From: Thermoplasmata archaeon
GTDB lineage: Archaea; Thermoplasmatota; Thermoplasmata; Lutacidiplasmatales; UBA184
NCBI GenBank assembly: GCA_021817245.1
Contig: JAKAVQ010000001.1
Coordinates: 1 to 64,000 of the forward strand
DNA: 64,000 nucleotides
Direction of reading: 5' to 3'
Shown here: piece by piece, positions 7,785 through 16,656 of the stretch
How the letters are laid out: each line of letters starts with the position of its first letter
Position numbering within the stretch: the first letter of the stretch is position 1
Notes under the pieces: generated by a model
What the model saw: the letters and a program-made list of their open reading frames with translations, nothing else
Databases searched by the model: none
Told to the model about the DNA's origin: nothing
Program-made: the position numbers and the translations under genes

Positions 7785-8936
7785 CTACGAGAATCCTGGT
7801 CCGAGTAGCTCGCGGGCGACGATCAGCCGACGGATCTCCGAGGTCCCGGCGCCGATCTCGAGCAGCTTTGCGTCCCGGACCATCCGCTCGAGCGGAAGGT
7901 CGCGCATGTACCCCATGCCGCCGTGCACCTGGACCGCCTCGAGCGCGACGCGCGTCGAGGCTTCGGAGGCGAAGGTGAGGGCCGCGGCGGACGCGCGCAG
8001 GCTGCGCCGGTCCTCAGTCACCCGGTGAAGCGCCGCGTACACCAGGAGCCGGGACGCCTCGAGATCCGTGTACATGTTCGCGAGCTTCGCCTGGACCAGC
8101 TCGAAGTGGCCGATCTTCTGCCCGAACTGCTCGCGCTCGCGCGCGTAGGCGACCGAGCGCTCGAGGCATTCGGCCATGATGCCGACCGGGATCGCCGCGA
8201 GGACCGCCCGCTCGACGTTCAGCCCTCCCATCAGGATCCCGACGCCTCCGTTCTCCTCGCCGAGCCGCTGGTCCGCCGGAACCTCGACGTCGTGGAACAC
8301 GAGCTCACCGGTCGGAGAGCCGCGCATCCCCATCTTGTCCAGCTTTCGGGCCACCGAGAAGCCGGCGGTCTCCCGACGGACGAGGAACGCGCTGATCCCG
8401 TGCGCCCCCTTCTCGGGGGCGGTCTTCGCGTACACGAGCAGTTCGTCCGCGACCGGACCGTTGGTGATGAACTGCTTCGTCCCGTTGAGGACGTAGTGGT
8501 CTCCGTGCCGCTCGGCGCGGGTGCGGAGCGACACCGCGTCGGATCCCGCCCCGGGCTCGGTGAGCGCGAGGGCGCCGATTGCCGCCCCGCTCGCGATGGG
8601 CGGTAGGAACGCCGACCGTTGCGCATCGGTCCCGTTGCGCGCGACATTGTCCCCGAACAGGTTCGAGTGCGCGCCGGCGGTCAGGGCGAGCGCGGGGCTG
8701 GCCCGGGCGATCTCCTCGAGCACCAGGGCCTGGGCGAGGTAGGAGAGCCCGAGCCCGCCCCACTCGGTCGGGATCGTGATCCCGAGGAACCCCTGCTCGC
8801 CGAGGCGATGCAGGACATCGCGGGGAAAGTAGTCCTCCCGGTCCATGCGGTCGGCGACCGGGGCGACCTCCTTGCGCACGAAGCGTCGCGCCGCTTCCTT
8901 GAGCTCCCGCTCCTCGTCGGAGAGCGCGAGGTCCAT
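7785..8936 (-). CDS. Acyl-CoA dehydrogenase, isovaleryl-CoA dehydrogenase-like
   Basis: FAD-dependent alpha,beta-dehydrogenation of acyl-CoA, 383 residues. All three domains are present, with [11 protein letters not shown] and [10 protein letters not shown] typical of the FAD-binding middle domain. The C-terminal [19 protein letters not shown] lacks the usual Tyr-Glu base at that position. An acidic residue occurs instead in the helix [10 protein letters not shown], as in isovaleryl-CoA dehydrogenase, suggesting a branched-chain substrate from leucine breakdown. It stands alone; a GCGTTATGC box at about 8958-8966 gives a leaderless start. Confidence 0.9.
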   Translation of the reverse strand: MDLALSDEERELKEAARRFVRKEVAPVADRMDREDYFPRDVLHRLGEQGFLGITIPTEWGGLGLSYLAQALVLEEIARASPALALTAGAHSNLFGDNVARNGTDAQRSAFLPPIASGAAIGALALTEPGAGSDAVSLRTRAERHGDHYVLNGTKQFITNGPVADELLVYAKTAPEKGAHGISAFLVRRETAGFSVARKLDKMGMRGSPTGELVFHDVEVPADQRLGEENGGVGILMGGLNVERAVLAAIPVGIMAECLERSVAYAREREQFGQKIGHFELVQAKLANMYTDLEASRLLVYAALHRVTEDRRSLRASAAALTFASEASTRVALEAVQVHGGMGYMRDLPLERMVRDAKLLEIGAGTSEIRRLIVARELLGPGFS

Positions 8937-8978
8937 GCCGGTGCGACCGCCCCGGGCGCATAACGCTTCCCGGAAGGT

Positions 8979-10547
8979 TCAGTTCGAGCGAGCGGCGGGC
9001 TTGGCCCGGAGGAGCCCGATGTGGCGGCGCCACTCCGGTCGTCGGCGAGGGAAGTCGGCCCGGTAGTGGGCCCCCCGGCTCTCCGTGCGGGTAAGGGCCG
9101 CGCGCGCGATGAGGGATGCCGTGAGCGCCGCGTTCGCGAGCGGGCCCGCGGGGTCGTCCGGACGGCCCGGCTCGGCGAGCCGACCGATCCGGTCGAGGTC
9201 GCGGAGCGCGGAGCGGAGGCCGTCGGCGGTGCGGACGATGCCGACATCGTCCCAGAGGAGACTTCGGATCTCCGAGACGAGCTCCGGGTCGTCCCGGCGC
9301 CCGGCTCCGGAGGGGAGCGGCACCCGGACCAAACGGCCCGGTGCCGGTGGACCGTGCGCCGCGGGGTGGCCGAGCTGACGGGCGACCCGCTCCCCGAAGA
9401 CGAGCCCTTCGAGGAGGGAGTTGCTCGCGAGGCGGTTCGCCCCGTGGACGCCGGTCGAGGCGACCTCTCCGCACGCGTAGAGGCCGGGAAGGCTGGTGTG
9501 GCCGTCCAGGTCCGTCGAGATCCCCCCGATCATGTAGTGGGCGGCCGGGGTCACCGGTATCATGTCCCTCGAAGGGTCGAGACCGTAGGTCGAGAGAAAA
9601 CGACAGATGGACGGGAATCGCACGAAGAGGCGGTCCCTCGGGAGACCGGTCGCGTCGAGGTAGACGCACGGATGGCCCGTGCGATGGATCTCCCGATCGA
9701 TCGCCCGGGCCACGACATCTCGTGGGGCCAGCTCAGCATCGCGGTGGACGGTCGTCATGAACCGCTCTCCCGCGTCGTTCCGGAGGACCGCCCCTTCCCC
9801 CCGGAACGCCTCCGTGATGAGAAACCGGGGCGCGCCCTCCCGCCAGAAAACCGTGGGGTGGAACTGGATGAACTCCATATCGGTGATCAGCCCCCCGGCC
9901 CGGAACGCGATGGCGACCCCCTCTCCGGTCGCGATCGACGGGTTCGAGCTCTGTCGGTAGAGGCTCCCGGCCCCCCCGGTCGCGAGCACCACCGGTCCCG
10001 GCGCGAGGATCTCCGTTCCGCCTCCGAGGTCGTCCGAGAGGTACGCCCGGGGTCCGTCGCGGCCGGCGGGCTCGAGTCGACGCAGGACCGTCCGCTCGCG
10101 CACCTCGATGCCGGCCTCGAGGGTGCGCCGACGCAGCGCCTCCTCGATCGAAAGACCCGTCGCGTCTCCTCCCGCGTGGAGGATGCGGAAGCGCGAGTGC
10201 GCCGCCTCGCGTCCCAGGGAGATCTGTCCGTCGACGGTGTCGAACGGCACACCGTACCGGACCAGGTCGGCGATCCGCGCCGGAGCTTCCGACGTGAGGA
10301 CCCGGGCCGCGTCCCGGTTCACGAGCCCGTCGCCAGCGGACAAAGTGTCCTCGAGGTGCAGGGTCGGAGAGTCGTCCGGGCCGATCGCGGCGGCGATCCC
10401 TCCCTGGGCGTACTTCGTGTTGGACTCTTCGAGGCGGGACTTCGTGACCATCGTGGGTCGCAACCCGAGCTCCCGGCAGCGGAGCGCCACATAGAGACCG
10501 GCGATCCCGCTGCCGACGATGAGCGGACGATGCGAGGACTCCGGCAC
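8979..10547 (-). CDS. nadB: L-aspartate oxidase
   Basis: Flavoenzyme that oxidises aspartate to iminoaspartate, first step of de novo NAD synthesis. It has the N-terminal dinucleotide fold (VGSGIAGLYVALR), the family signatures TKYAQGGIAAAIG and SRFRILHAGGDATG, and HPTVFW/ACGEVASTGVHGANRLASNSLLE near the FAD and active site. At 522 residues it is close to the bacterial length and includes a C-terminal helical domain. nadA and nadC are not in the window. A GCTATACTG box lies about 25 bases upstream on this strand. Confidence 0.93.
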   Translation of the reverse strand: MPESSHRPLIVGSGIAGLYVALRCRELGLRPTMVTKSRLEESNTKYAQGGIAAAIGPDDSPTLHLEDTLSAGDGLVNRDAARVLTSEAPARIADLVRYGVPFDTVDGQISLGREAAHSRFRILHAGGDATGLSIEEALRRRTLEAGIEVRERTVLRRLEPAGRDGPRAYLSDDLGGGTEILAPGPVVLATGGAGSLYRQSSNPSIATGEGVAIAFRAGGLITDMEFIQFHPTVFWREGAPRFLITEAFRGEGAVLRNDAGERFMTTVHRDAELAPRDVVARAIDREIHRTGHPCVYLDATGLPRDRLFVRFPSICRFLSTYGLDPSRDMIPVTPAAHYMIGGISTDLDGHTSLPGLYACGEVASTGVHGANRLASNSLLEGLVFGERVARQLGHPAAHGPPAPGRLVRVPLPSGAGRRDDPELVSEIRSLLWDDVGIVRTADGLRSALRDLDRIGRLAEPGRPDDPAGPLANAALTASLIARAALTRTESRGAHYRADFPRRRPEWRRHIGLLRAKPAARSN

Positions 10548-10621
10548 GCGCCGGGCACCCTATGGCGCAGTATAGCGGTTCGCGCCCGGGGTCTCGTATA
10601 CCCCCTCCGGTTCCCCCCGGC

Positions 10622-11998
10622 ATGTCCGGAGGGAGTGCGGTGAGCCGGGAACCCGAGTGGAGGACGGCGGTTCGCGTGCTCGACGAGCCGGACTTGGCCC
10701 GCGAGCTCACCGATCGCTGCGGGCAGGCGAGCGGCCTCCGTTCGGTCGGGGTCACGGACCTTCTGGCCGCCCGACCGGCGTTCTGGCGCCTGGCCGCGCC
10801 GCCCGTCAGGGTGACCGCGGAGCGGGAGGCCCGGATGCGATCGGGTCGGACCTGGCACCGACGTCTCGGCGAGGCGCTCGCTGCAGAGGGCCAACTCGAG
10901 GTCCGGGTCCGGCGGGACGGGATCGTCGGGCGGCTGGACGCGCTCACCGATCGACCGATCGAGGTGAAGACGGCGTCCCTCGCCGTAGGGCCCGAGCTCC
11001 TCCTCGCCGAGCGCCCCGAGTACGCCGAGCAGCTCGCCATGTACTGCGCGCTGCTCGGCCGTCCGGACGGCCGCATCCTGGTCCTGGAGGTCCGCGACCG
11101 AGAGGTCGGCGCCGTCCGCGCCCTCGATGTTCGGTTCCGACGTCCGGGGGTTCTGCTCGAGGAGATGCGGCGCCGTGCCGCGGCCCTGAGGGCCGCGTGG
11201 GACGCCCGCCGGCCCGAGGGGCTCGCGCGATGTCCCTGGTACGACCGAGGCTGCGAATACCGACAGAGCGGGACGTGCGACTGCGGCGGGAACGAGCCGA
11301 TCGAGTCCGACGCGCTGCGGAGGGAGGTCGAGGCGGTCGACGCCGTGCCCTCGGAAGAGGCTCGGCTCCGGGAGCGGCTGTCGGCCGAACCGGTCCCGGT
11401 CTCGTCCTACCCGATCGCCCGCTTCCGCGAGATCGTTTATCCGCGGCGGGCGTTCTTCGAGCGGAGCCGTCCCCCGCCCCCGCCCGAACCGTGGGCCTCG
11501 CCGCTCGAGCGCGACCCCGGGAGCTACTCGCGATGGGCCGAGGCGGTCGAGAGTGGACCGGTGGGAGAGGTCGCGCGCCTGCCGTCGCGCGCCGAAGAGC
11601 CCGAAGAGGACGTCACCGGCTTTCGCGGGGCGCCGTACCTGCTGCGGAGCTCGGCGGCCCGGGTTCCGCCGACCTCCGCCGAGCTCGTGGGCCGGTTCCC
11701 CCAGTACGTTCTCGAGCTGGGGTTCAAGTGCGTGGTCACCGGCACGAACGTGGCGCGGGCGATCATCGCCTACGAGCACCCGGCCCCGAGCTCCGACCGG
11801 CTGCGGGTGTTTCGGATCGAGCTCACGTCCCCCGCGACGTTCGCGCGGCTCTGGCGACGACGTTCCTCCGCGCTCGAGCGGGCCCTCCGCAGCGGGGCCC
11901 CGCTCGACCTGCCGGCCTGCCCCGAGTGGATGTTCGACCGCTGCCCCTACCGGGGAGAGTGCGGATGCGCTTCGGCCCCCGAGCGTTCCCAGCGGTAG
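10622..11998 (+). CDS. PD-(D/E)XK nuclease-like protein with two cysteine clusters
   Basis: 458 residues. The nuclease core is suggested by D106 (VGRLDAL) and E114-x-K116 (PIEVKTAS), the spacing of Cas4/RecB-type enzymes. A cysteine set follows at about 204, 211, 219 and 221 (CPWYDRGCEY...CDC). A second cysteine cluster with similar spacing lies at the extreme C-terminus (CPEWMFDRCPYRGECGC). The C-terminal half has no recognised domain and may be a degenerate repeat of the first. ATG at 10622 is about 25 bases after a CGTATACC box; an upstream in-frame ATG at 10562 precedes that box. The 3' end overlaps the next gene by 52 bases. Confidence 0.65.
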   Translation: MSGGSAVSREPEWRTAVRVLDEPDLARELTDRCGQASGLRSVGVTDLLAARPAFWRLAAPPVRVTAEREARMRSGRTWHRRLGEALAAEGQLEVRVRRDGIVGRLDALTDRPIEVKTASLAVGPELLLAERPEYAEQLAMYCALLGRPDGRILVLEVRDREVGAVRALDVRFRRPGVLLEEMRRRAAALRAAWDARRPEGLARCPWYDRGCEYRQSGTCDCGGNEPIESDALRREVEAVDAVPSEEARLRERLSAEPVPVSSYPIARFREIVYPRRAFFERSRPPPPPEPWASPLERDPGSYSRWAEAVESGPVGEVARLPSRAEEPEEDVTGFRGAPYLLRSSAARVPPTSAELVGRFPQYVLELGFKCVVTGTNVARAIIAYEHPAPSSDRLRVFRIELTSPATFARLWRRRSSALERALRSGAPLDLPACPEWMFDRCPYRGECGCASAPERSQR

Positions 11999-12921
11999 AT
12001 CGTTGCGGAATTGACGACCCCGAAGCCGTGCTCCTCGTAGAGACGCCGGGCGGGAGCGTTCGCGACCGTGACCCAGAGATGCACGCCGGAGTACCCGAGC
12101 GCTCGAAGGGCGCGCAATCCCCACCGGAGGAGGTACCGGCCGAAGCCCCGACCTCGTTCCGCCGGGTCGACCAGGAAGTTGAGGAAGACGGCCCGCTCGG
12201 GGGACTGCTCCCCGGTCAATAGCGCGCCGAGGAGCCGCGGGGGCTCCGGCGCGACGAGCGCGGTCGAAGCCTCGGGCAGGAACCGACCGAGCGATCCGTC
12301 CAGGATCGCCTCGATGACCCGTCGGTGGTCCTCGAGCCGGGGTCCGACGAGGAGCTCGTCGACGGTCCCCGCGAACGCCCGGACGTCCAGGTCCGCGAGC
12401 GACTCGAGGGTGACGTCCGATACCGGCACCAGGAGAAGGCCCGCGGGAGGAGGGCCCGGGCCCGCGTCGTCGGCCGGAACGAGCGGGTGTTCGCGCAACT
12501 CCCGCGCGATGACCGTCGCCCCCGGCCGACCGGCGAACGGTCCGAGCATCCGTCCCTCGGCGGATCCCGAGAGACCGGTGAATCCCACGTCCACCGAGCG
12601 CGCGTCCGCCGGCAACCCGGCCAAGAGGGTCGAGAGCAGCAGGGCCGCGCGCTCCTCCGCGTCGTCGGACTGTCCTACGTGGACGTGCCCGAACGCCTCC
12701 GCGCCGAAGACCGAGTAGAACGCGAGGCCCCCACCCTGGACGAGCGGATAGTACCAGCCCGTGCGCCGGCCCGCCCGCAGATCGTTGGCGACCTCCTCGA
12801 CCCAGTCTCCTCGCGGCGCTTCGCGGCGCCGGGCGAGCTCGCGGCGAAGGAGCTGGACCATCTCGAGGAGCTCGTCGGCAGGGGCTCCTCGGGTCGGGAG
12901 CGGCGCATCCATCCGGCTCAC
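11947..12921 (-). CDS. GNAT-family N-acetyltransferase (two-domain)
   Basis: 324 residues. The C-terminal half holds the acetyl-CoA pyrophosphate loop VDPAERGRGFGRYLL followed by the GNAT strand VHLWVTVANAPARRLYEEHGF. The N-terminal half (WYYPLVQGGGLAFYSVFG onward) looks like a degenerate second GNAT fold. The substrate is unknown. GTG start, six bases after the stop of prs on the same strand, so the two are probably one transcript. The 3' end overlaps the convergent nuclease-like gene by 52 bases. Confidence 0.8.
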   Translation of the reverse strand: MSRMDAPLPTRGAPADELLEMVQLLRRELARRREAPRGDWVEEVANDLRAGRRTGWYYPLVQGGGLAFYSVFGAEAFGHVHVGQSDDAEERAALLLSTLLAGLPADARSVDVGFTGLSGSAEGRMLGPFAGRPGATVIARELREHPLVPADDAGPGPPPAGLLLVPVSDVTLESLADLDVRAFAGTVDELLVGPRLEDHRRVIEAILDGSLGRFLPEASTALVAPEPPRLLGALLTGEQSPERAVFLNFLVDPAERGRGFGRYLLRWGLRALRALGYSGVHLWVTVANAPARRLYEEHGFGVVNSATIYRWERSGAEAHPHSPR

Positions 12922-12927
12922 GCCCCC

Positions 12928-13803
12928 TTACGAGGGCGACTCGCGTCGGAGGATCTGCGCGATGTCCGGTGCTACGGAGGCCTTCTCCGCGGGATTGCCG
13001 AGCGTGTCGGTCGAGTAGACCTCGTCGGTCACCGCCTTGATGCGCTCGAAGGCGTCGCGAAGGAAGAGGCCGTGGGTACACGCGGCGCTGATCGCGCCGG
13101 CGCCCCGCTTCTTCAGAAGCTTCGCCGCCTCGACGATCGTCCCGCCGGTCGAGATCACGTCGTCAATGAGCACGAGATGCTTCCCCTCGATCGGGAGCGG
13201 AAGCTCCGGCGGCAGGGTGAGTTCGACATGCTCGCTGTCGATCCGTTTCTTCTCGAGCGCGAACCAGGGCCGGTCGAGGAGCTGCGCCATCCGGCGGACG
13301 CGGTCGATCCCGCCCTTGTCCGGCGAGACCAGGATGTCCGTCGGTCGTTCCCTCAGGAGCCGTGCGATGGCGGGGATCCCGCTCGCCTCGAACGCCGGCT
13401 TCGCGAAGTGCGCGAGCGTCTGCGCGGAGTGAAGGTCGACGGTGACCACGATGTCCGCGTCGAGCTCTACGTGGCGGCAGAGCGCGCGGGCGCTCACGGG
13501 CTCGCCGGGAAAGAACCGTCGGTCCTGCCGCGCGTAGCCGAAGTACGGGACGACCACGAGGGTCCTTCGGGCCCCGGCTTCCCGAACGGCGTCCTGCAGC
13601 AGGAGGAGCTCCAGGAAGTCCTGGTCGGTGCGGGTCGACTGCACGACGACCACGTCGTCGCCCTCGAGCCGACCGCCGACCCGGACGTAGAGCTCCCCGT
13701 CCGGAAAGCGCTTCGTAAAGGGGATGCCAAACGGGGCGTTGCCGAGCTCGCGCGAGATCCGTTCGGCGAGCGCAGTCGAGGCGGTACCTCCGATGACGTG
13801 CAT
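12928..13803 (-). CDS. prs: Ribose-phosphate pyrophosphokinase
   Basis: Makes PRPP from ribose 5-phosphate and ATP for nucleotide, NAD and histidine synthesis. Present are the flexible-loop region YARQDRRFFPGEP, the divalent-ion site TVDLHSAQ, the pyrophosphate segment SPDKGG, and the ribose-phosphate loop VLIDDVISTGGTI. Length of 291 residues matches archaeal enzymes. It leads a two-gene unit with the GNAT gene. A CCTTTAGTG box lies about 30-40 bases upstream of the ATG. Confidence 0.94.
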   Translation of the reverse strand: MHVIGGTASTALAERISRELGNAPFGIPFTKRFPDGELYVRVGGRLEGDDVVVVQSTRTDQDFLELLLLQDAVREAGARRTLVVVPYFGYARQDRRFFPGEPVSARALCRHVELDADIVVTVDLHSAQTLAHFAKPAFEASGIPAIARLLRERPTDILVSPDKGGIDRVRRMAQLLDRPWFALEKKRIDSEHVELTLPPELPLPIEGKHLVLIDDVISTGGTIVEAAKLLKKRGAGAISAACTHGLFLRDAFERIKAVTDEVYSTDTLGNPAEKASVAPDIAQILRRESPS

Positions 13804-13865
13804 GCCGGGCCCCCCGGAGTGGGACGAGGTTCCCCACTAAAGGATTGCGACGAGGTGGGGGCCGC

Positions 13866-15233
13866 TTACAGGTCCTCGTCGCGCGGTCGCCGACCGTGTC
13901 TATCGGCCCGGCGCACTTTCGGCGGCGGCCGACCCCGCCGATCCGACCGGGAGGACTTTCGGGGCACCGAGCGCCCCGCGTTCGGTCGCTCGTCCGCGTC
14001 GGAACGCTCGTCGCGGTCTGAGGTCTCCCCGCCCCAGGCGCGCAGGGAGGATCCCGAGGACCGTCGTCCACGACCCCGATCCTCCTCGTCGTCCGGATCG
14101 TCCTTGGCCCGACGGGCTTCGTCCTCTTCCTTGCGGATCGGGCTCTCGATCCCCTCGGCCCGTAGCGCCCAGTGGACCCCGAACGCCAGCAGGATGACGC
14201 CGGCGATCGTCAGTCCCATGAACTGCCAAGATTGCGGTGGGACCATGCTGCTGTGACCCTCGAGCAGCAGCTTCAGCGCACCGAACCAGGGGAGCATCCC
14301 TCGCGCCACGCCGATGATCCAGCCGGTCTCGACCAGCGAGCTGATCTGGTAGGGCGTGCCGGTCTGGTCCGGGGTGCCGATGCATCCCGACGGGCCCGAG
14401 CAGACGTAGTTGTTGTCCCCCATCGTGACGTACCCCGAGTGTGCCCCGAGCGCCGGCGCGGACAGGTCGATCGACACGTTGACCGCGCGCCAGCCGATAC
14501 GATACAGCTCGAGGGTCCCGGTGAGGCCGGTGGTGCCGCACCCGGCCGGGGTCCCGGTCGTGCTGTAGACGGCGTTCGGCAGGTTTCCGCAGGGAAGCCC
14601 ATCGAGCTGCGGAGCGCTGTAGGTCGAGCTGGTCGGGTCCCAGACCAGGTAGACGAGCGCTCGGTGGATCACCGGAGTGGCCCCCGCCCCGTTCGGATGA
14701 TAGAGGATCACATCGCCGTACTCTCCGTAGGTGGAGAAGCTCGTCGCTAAACCCACGACGTACGGCACGATGGTCGAGGGGGCGACCTTCTGGGCCAGGA
14801 CGAGGTCGCCGGTGTTGATCAGGCCGACGACGTCGTTCGAGCCGTGCTGCATGCTGTTCGACTCCACGACATAGATCGGCGGCCAGTTCGAGGTATAGGC
14901 GTACAGGGAGACGAGAAGGACCACGATGATGGCCAGCGCCACCAGCGGCTCGAAGTAGAGCGAGTCCCGCGCCCGGTAGAAGACCGGGGGTCGGCGGCGA
15001 GGACCGGAGCCGGACCAGGTCGGAGGGACCCCGGGCTCCTCGTCCTCCCCGTCGGGGTCGTCCGGCGAGCGCCACCTTCGGGGGGGGGGCCGGTCGCGGT
15101 CAGAGGACCGATGGCTCGCCCGCCGGCGGCGCCGGGGCGTCTCCTCTTCGTCCTCTTCGAGATCCTCCCGTGCGTCGGTCTCGTCGTCGAGGTCGTCGTC
15201 GATCGAGCGGCGGGAGCGACGGGACGGGGCCAT
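13866..15233 (-). CDS. Archaeal signal peptidase I (S26B) with long charged termini
   Basis: Membrane protease that removes signal peptides from secreted proteins. After one N-terminal span (residues about 95-113) come the catalytic serine S127 in ESNSM, the histidine in PVIHR and the aspartate box VTMGDNN, as in archaeal/ER-type peptidases with a Ser-His-Asp centre. A second span lies near residues 350-368. The first 90 and last 85 residues are Arg/Asp/Glu-rich low-complexity tails, far beyond the usual size. ATG at 15233 is about 22 bases after a GGGTTATGC box; an upstream ATG at 15260 is less likely. Confidence 0.85.
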   Translation of the reverse strand: MAPSRRSRRSIDDDLDDETDAREDLEEDEEETPRRRRRASHRSSDRDRPPPRRWRSPDDPDGEDEEPGVPPTWSGSGPRRRPPVFYRARDSLYFEPLVALAIIVVLLVSLYAYTSNWPPIYVVESNSMQHGSNDVVGLINTGDLVLAQKVAPSTIVPYVVGLATSFSTYGEYGDVILYHPNGAGATPVIHRALVYLVWDPTSSTYSAPQLDGLPCGNLPNAVYSTTGTPAGCGTTGLTGTLELYRIGWRAVNVSIDLSAPALGAHSGYVTMGDNNYVCSGPSGCIGTPDQTGTPYQISSLVETGWIIGVARGMLPWFGALKLLLEGHSSMVPPQSWQFMGLTIAGVILLAFGVHWALRAEGIESPIRKEEDEARRAKDDPDDEEDRGRGRRSSGSSLRAWGGETSDRDERSDADERPNAGRSVPRKSSRSDRRGRPPPKVRRADRHGRRPRDEDL

Positions 15234-15381
15234 TCGGTCCGCCTCGGCCCGGGCCCGCATAACCCTTCGTCTCGACCGGAACGGTGGGGGAGCCGGGGCC
15301 CCGCGTGCGCGACCGCCCCAGTGGCCGAAGCCTTAAGGCGGCGGACGCGCAAGGGCCTCCGACCGACCGGAGTTCCCCGCC

Positions 15382-16011
15382 ATGCGTTGGATCGACATCT
15401 CGATGCCGCTGTTCGAGCAGATGCCCTGCTTCCCGGGAGATCCCGAGTTCTCGCTCCGGCCCGTCCATTCCCTGGCGCGGGGGGACGCCTACAGCGTCTC
15501 GGCGGTGGCCCTCGGTTCGCACGCCGGGACGCACGTGGACCCGCCGAACCACTTCCTTCCTGACGGGGCATCGATCGACCGCGTCGACCCCGATATCCTG
15601 AATGGACCCTGCCGAGTCCTCGAGGTGGCCGGGGCCGATTCCGAGATCGGGCCGGAAGTCATCGACCAGATCCCGGCCGGGACGACGCGCGTCCTGTTCC
15701 GGACCCGGAACTCCGAGCGGTGGAGCCGGCGTCTCGAGTTCTTCCCGGATTACGTGAGCGTCGGTCCGGCGGCGGCCGACGCGATCGTCGCACGCGGGAT
15801 CCGACTGGTCGGGGTGGATTCGCTCTCCGTCGAGCGCGACCTGACCGGACGATTCCCGGTCCATCACCGTCTCCTCGGTCACGGCACGCTGATCATCGAG
15901 GGACTCTTGCTCGCCGGAGCGCCGGCGGGAGAGTATCGCCTGCACGCGCTGCCGCTCCGGCTCAAGGGCGGCGATGGCGGGCCGGCCCGCGTCTATCTCA
16001 CCGACGTGTAG
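15382..16011 (+). CDS. Cyclase-family metal hydrolase (kynurenine formamidase-like)
   Basis: 209 residues of PF04199. The metal-binding motif HAGTHVDPPNHF is intact, followed by the family's VGVDSLSVE and the late HHRLLGHGTLIIEGL segment. Family members hydrolyse N-formylkynurenine or similar amides using zinc or manganese. No other tryptophan-breakdown gene is near, so the substrate is open. A CCTTAAGG box precedes the ATG by about 50 bases. The next gene begins nine bases after its stop. Confidence 0.85.
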   Translation: MRWIDISMPLFEQMPCFPGDPEFSLRPVHSLARGDAYSVSAVALGSHAGTHVDPPNHFLPDGASIDRVDPDILNGPCRVLEVAGADSEIGPEVIDQIPAGTTRVLFRTRNSERWSRRLEFFPDYVSVGPAAADAIVARGIRLVGVDSLSVERDLTGRFPVHHRLLGHGTLIIEGLLLAGAPAGEYRLHALPLRLKGGDGGPARVYLTDV

Positions 16012-16020
16012 GGGCCGCGG

Positions 16021-16458
16021 GTGTCGCTCGCCGCTCCAGGCCCCGGCGCCGCGTCGCTCTCGCTCTCCACCCCGTCGTTCTACATCCTGGTCGCCACGCT
16101 CGGGTTGTTCGTGGTGATGCTCATCGTCCTTCGCACGCACTACCCGAACCGCAAACGCGGCTTCGAGGGGTACGTCGACGCGGCCGGCGTGAGTCTCGCC
16201 TTCCTGGTCTTCTCGGTGGCGCTCGTGGTCGTCCTCGCGGTCGACGATCCGACCGGAAACGGCACGTCGTGGGCGCTGTTCGAGACGGTGATCAACGGCT
16301 ACTGGCTCGCGTTCGCGATCCCGATCGTGACCGTGGGAAGCTCGGTGCAGGCGCGCAGCCGGGGCGCGATCCGGTGGATGATCCCGTCGGTCGGCGTCGC
16401 CGTGCTGATGTTCTTCGCGATCTTCGCCTATTACGCGGCGATGGCCGCGGGGGCCTGA
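16021..16458 (+). CDS. Four-span membrane protein of unknown function
   Basis: 145 residues with hydrophobic spans at about 18-38, 52-72, 85-105 and 118-140. A short charged loop (RTHYPNRKRGFEGY) follows the first span. No enzymatic motif is visible. GTG start, nine bases after the hydrolase stop, suggests co-transcription with it. It ends just before the convergent Trm112-like gene. Confidence 0.65.
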   Translation: MSLAAPGPGAASLSLSTPSFYILVATLGLFVVMLIVLRTHYPNRKRGFEGYVDAAGVSLAFLVFSVALVVVLAVDDPTGNGTSWALFETVINGYWLAFAIPIVTVGSSVQARSRGAIRWMIPSVGVAVLMFFAIFAYYAAMAAGA

Positions 16459-16473
16459 TCCTGGGCTCGAGTC

Positions 16474-16656
16474 TCAGTCGCGCTCGTCGGGCGGCAGAAG
16501 GTCGGGTATCCCGTCCGAGATCGGATAGTCGGCCTTGCACGCGCCGCAGCGCAATGACCCCTCGACGACCTCGTTGCCCTCCCGGCTGCGAACGGTGAGC
16601 GAGAGCTCGCCCCGGCAGACGGGACAGCGCAGGATCTCGAGTAGGTCCGGCTTCAC
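16474..16656 (-). CDS. Trm112-like zinc protein
   Basis: 60 residues. It begins with KPDLLEILRCPVCRG and ends SLRCGACKADYPISDGIPDLLP, the pattern of the Trm112/UPF0434 family with two CxxC zinc pairs. In archaea Trm112 activates several RNA and protein methyltransferases by forming a heterodimer. The GTG start at 16656 overlaps the stop of the aIF2-gamma gene as GTGA. It is therefore the third gene of the S6e operon, tying methyltransferase activation to translation genes. Confidence 0.85.
   Translation of the reverse strand: MKPDLLEILRCPVCRGELSLTVRSREGNEVVEGSLRCGACKADYPISDGIPDLLPPDERD

Noticed and set aside
10319-13081. 920-codon minus-strand open frame
   Set aside because: It runs through nadB, the nuclease-like gene, the GNAT gene and prs in the wrong frames, and shows only Arg/Pro-rich sequence.
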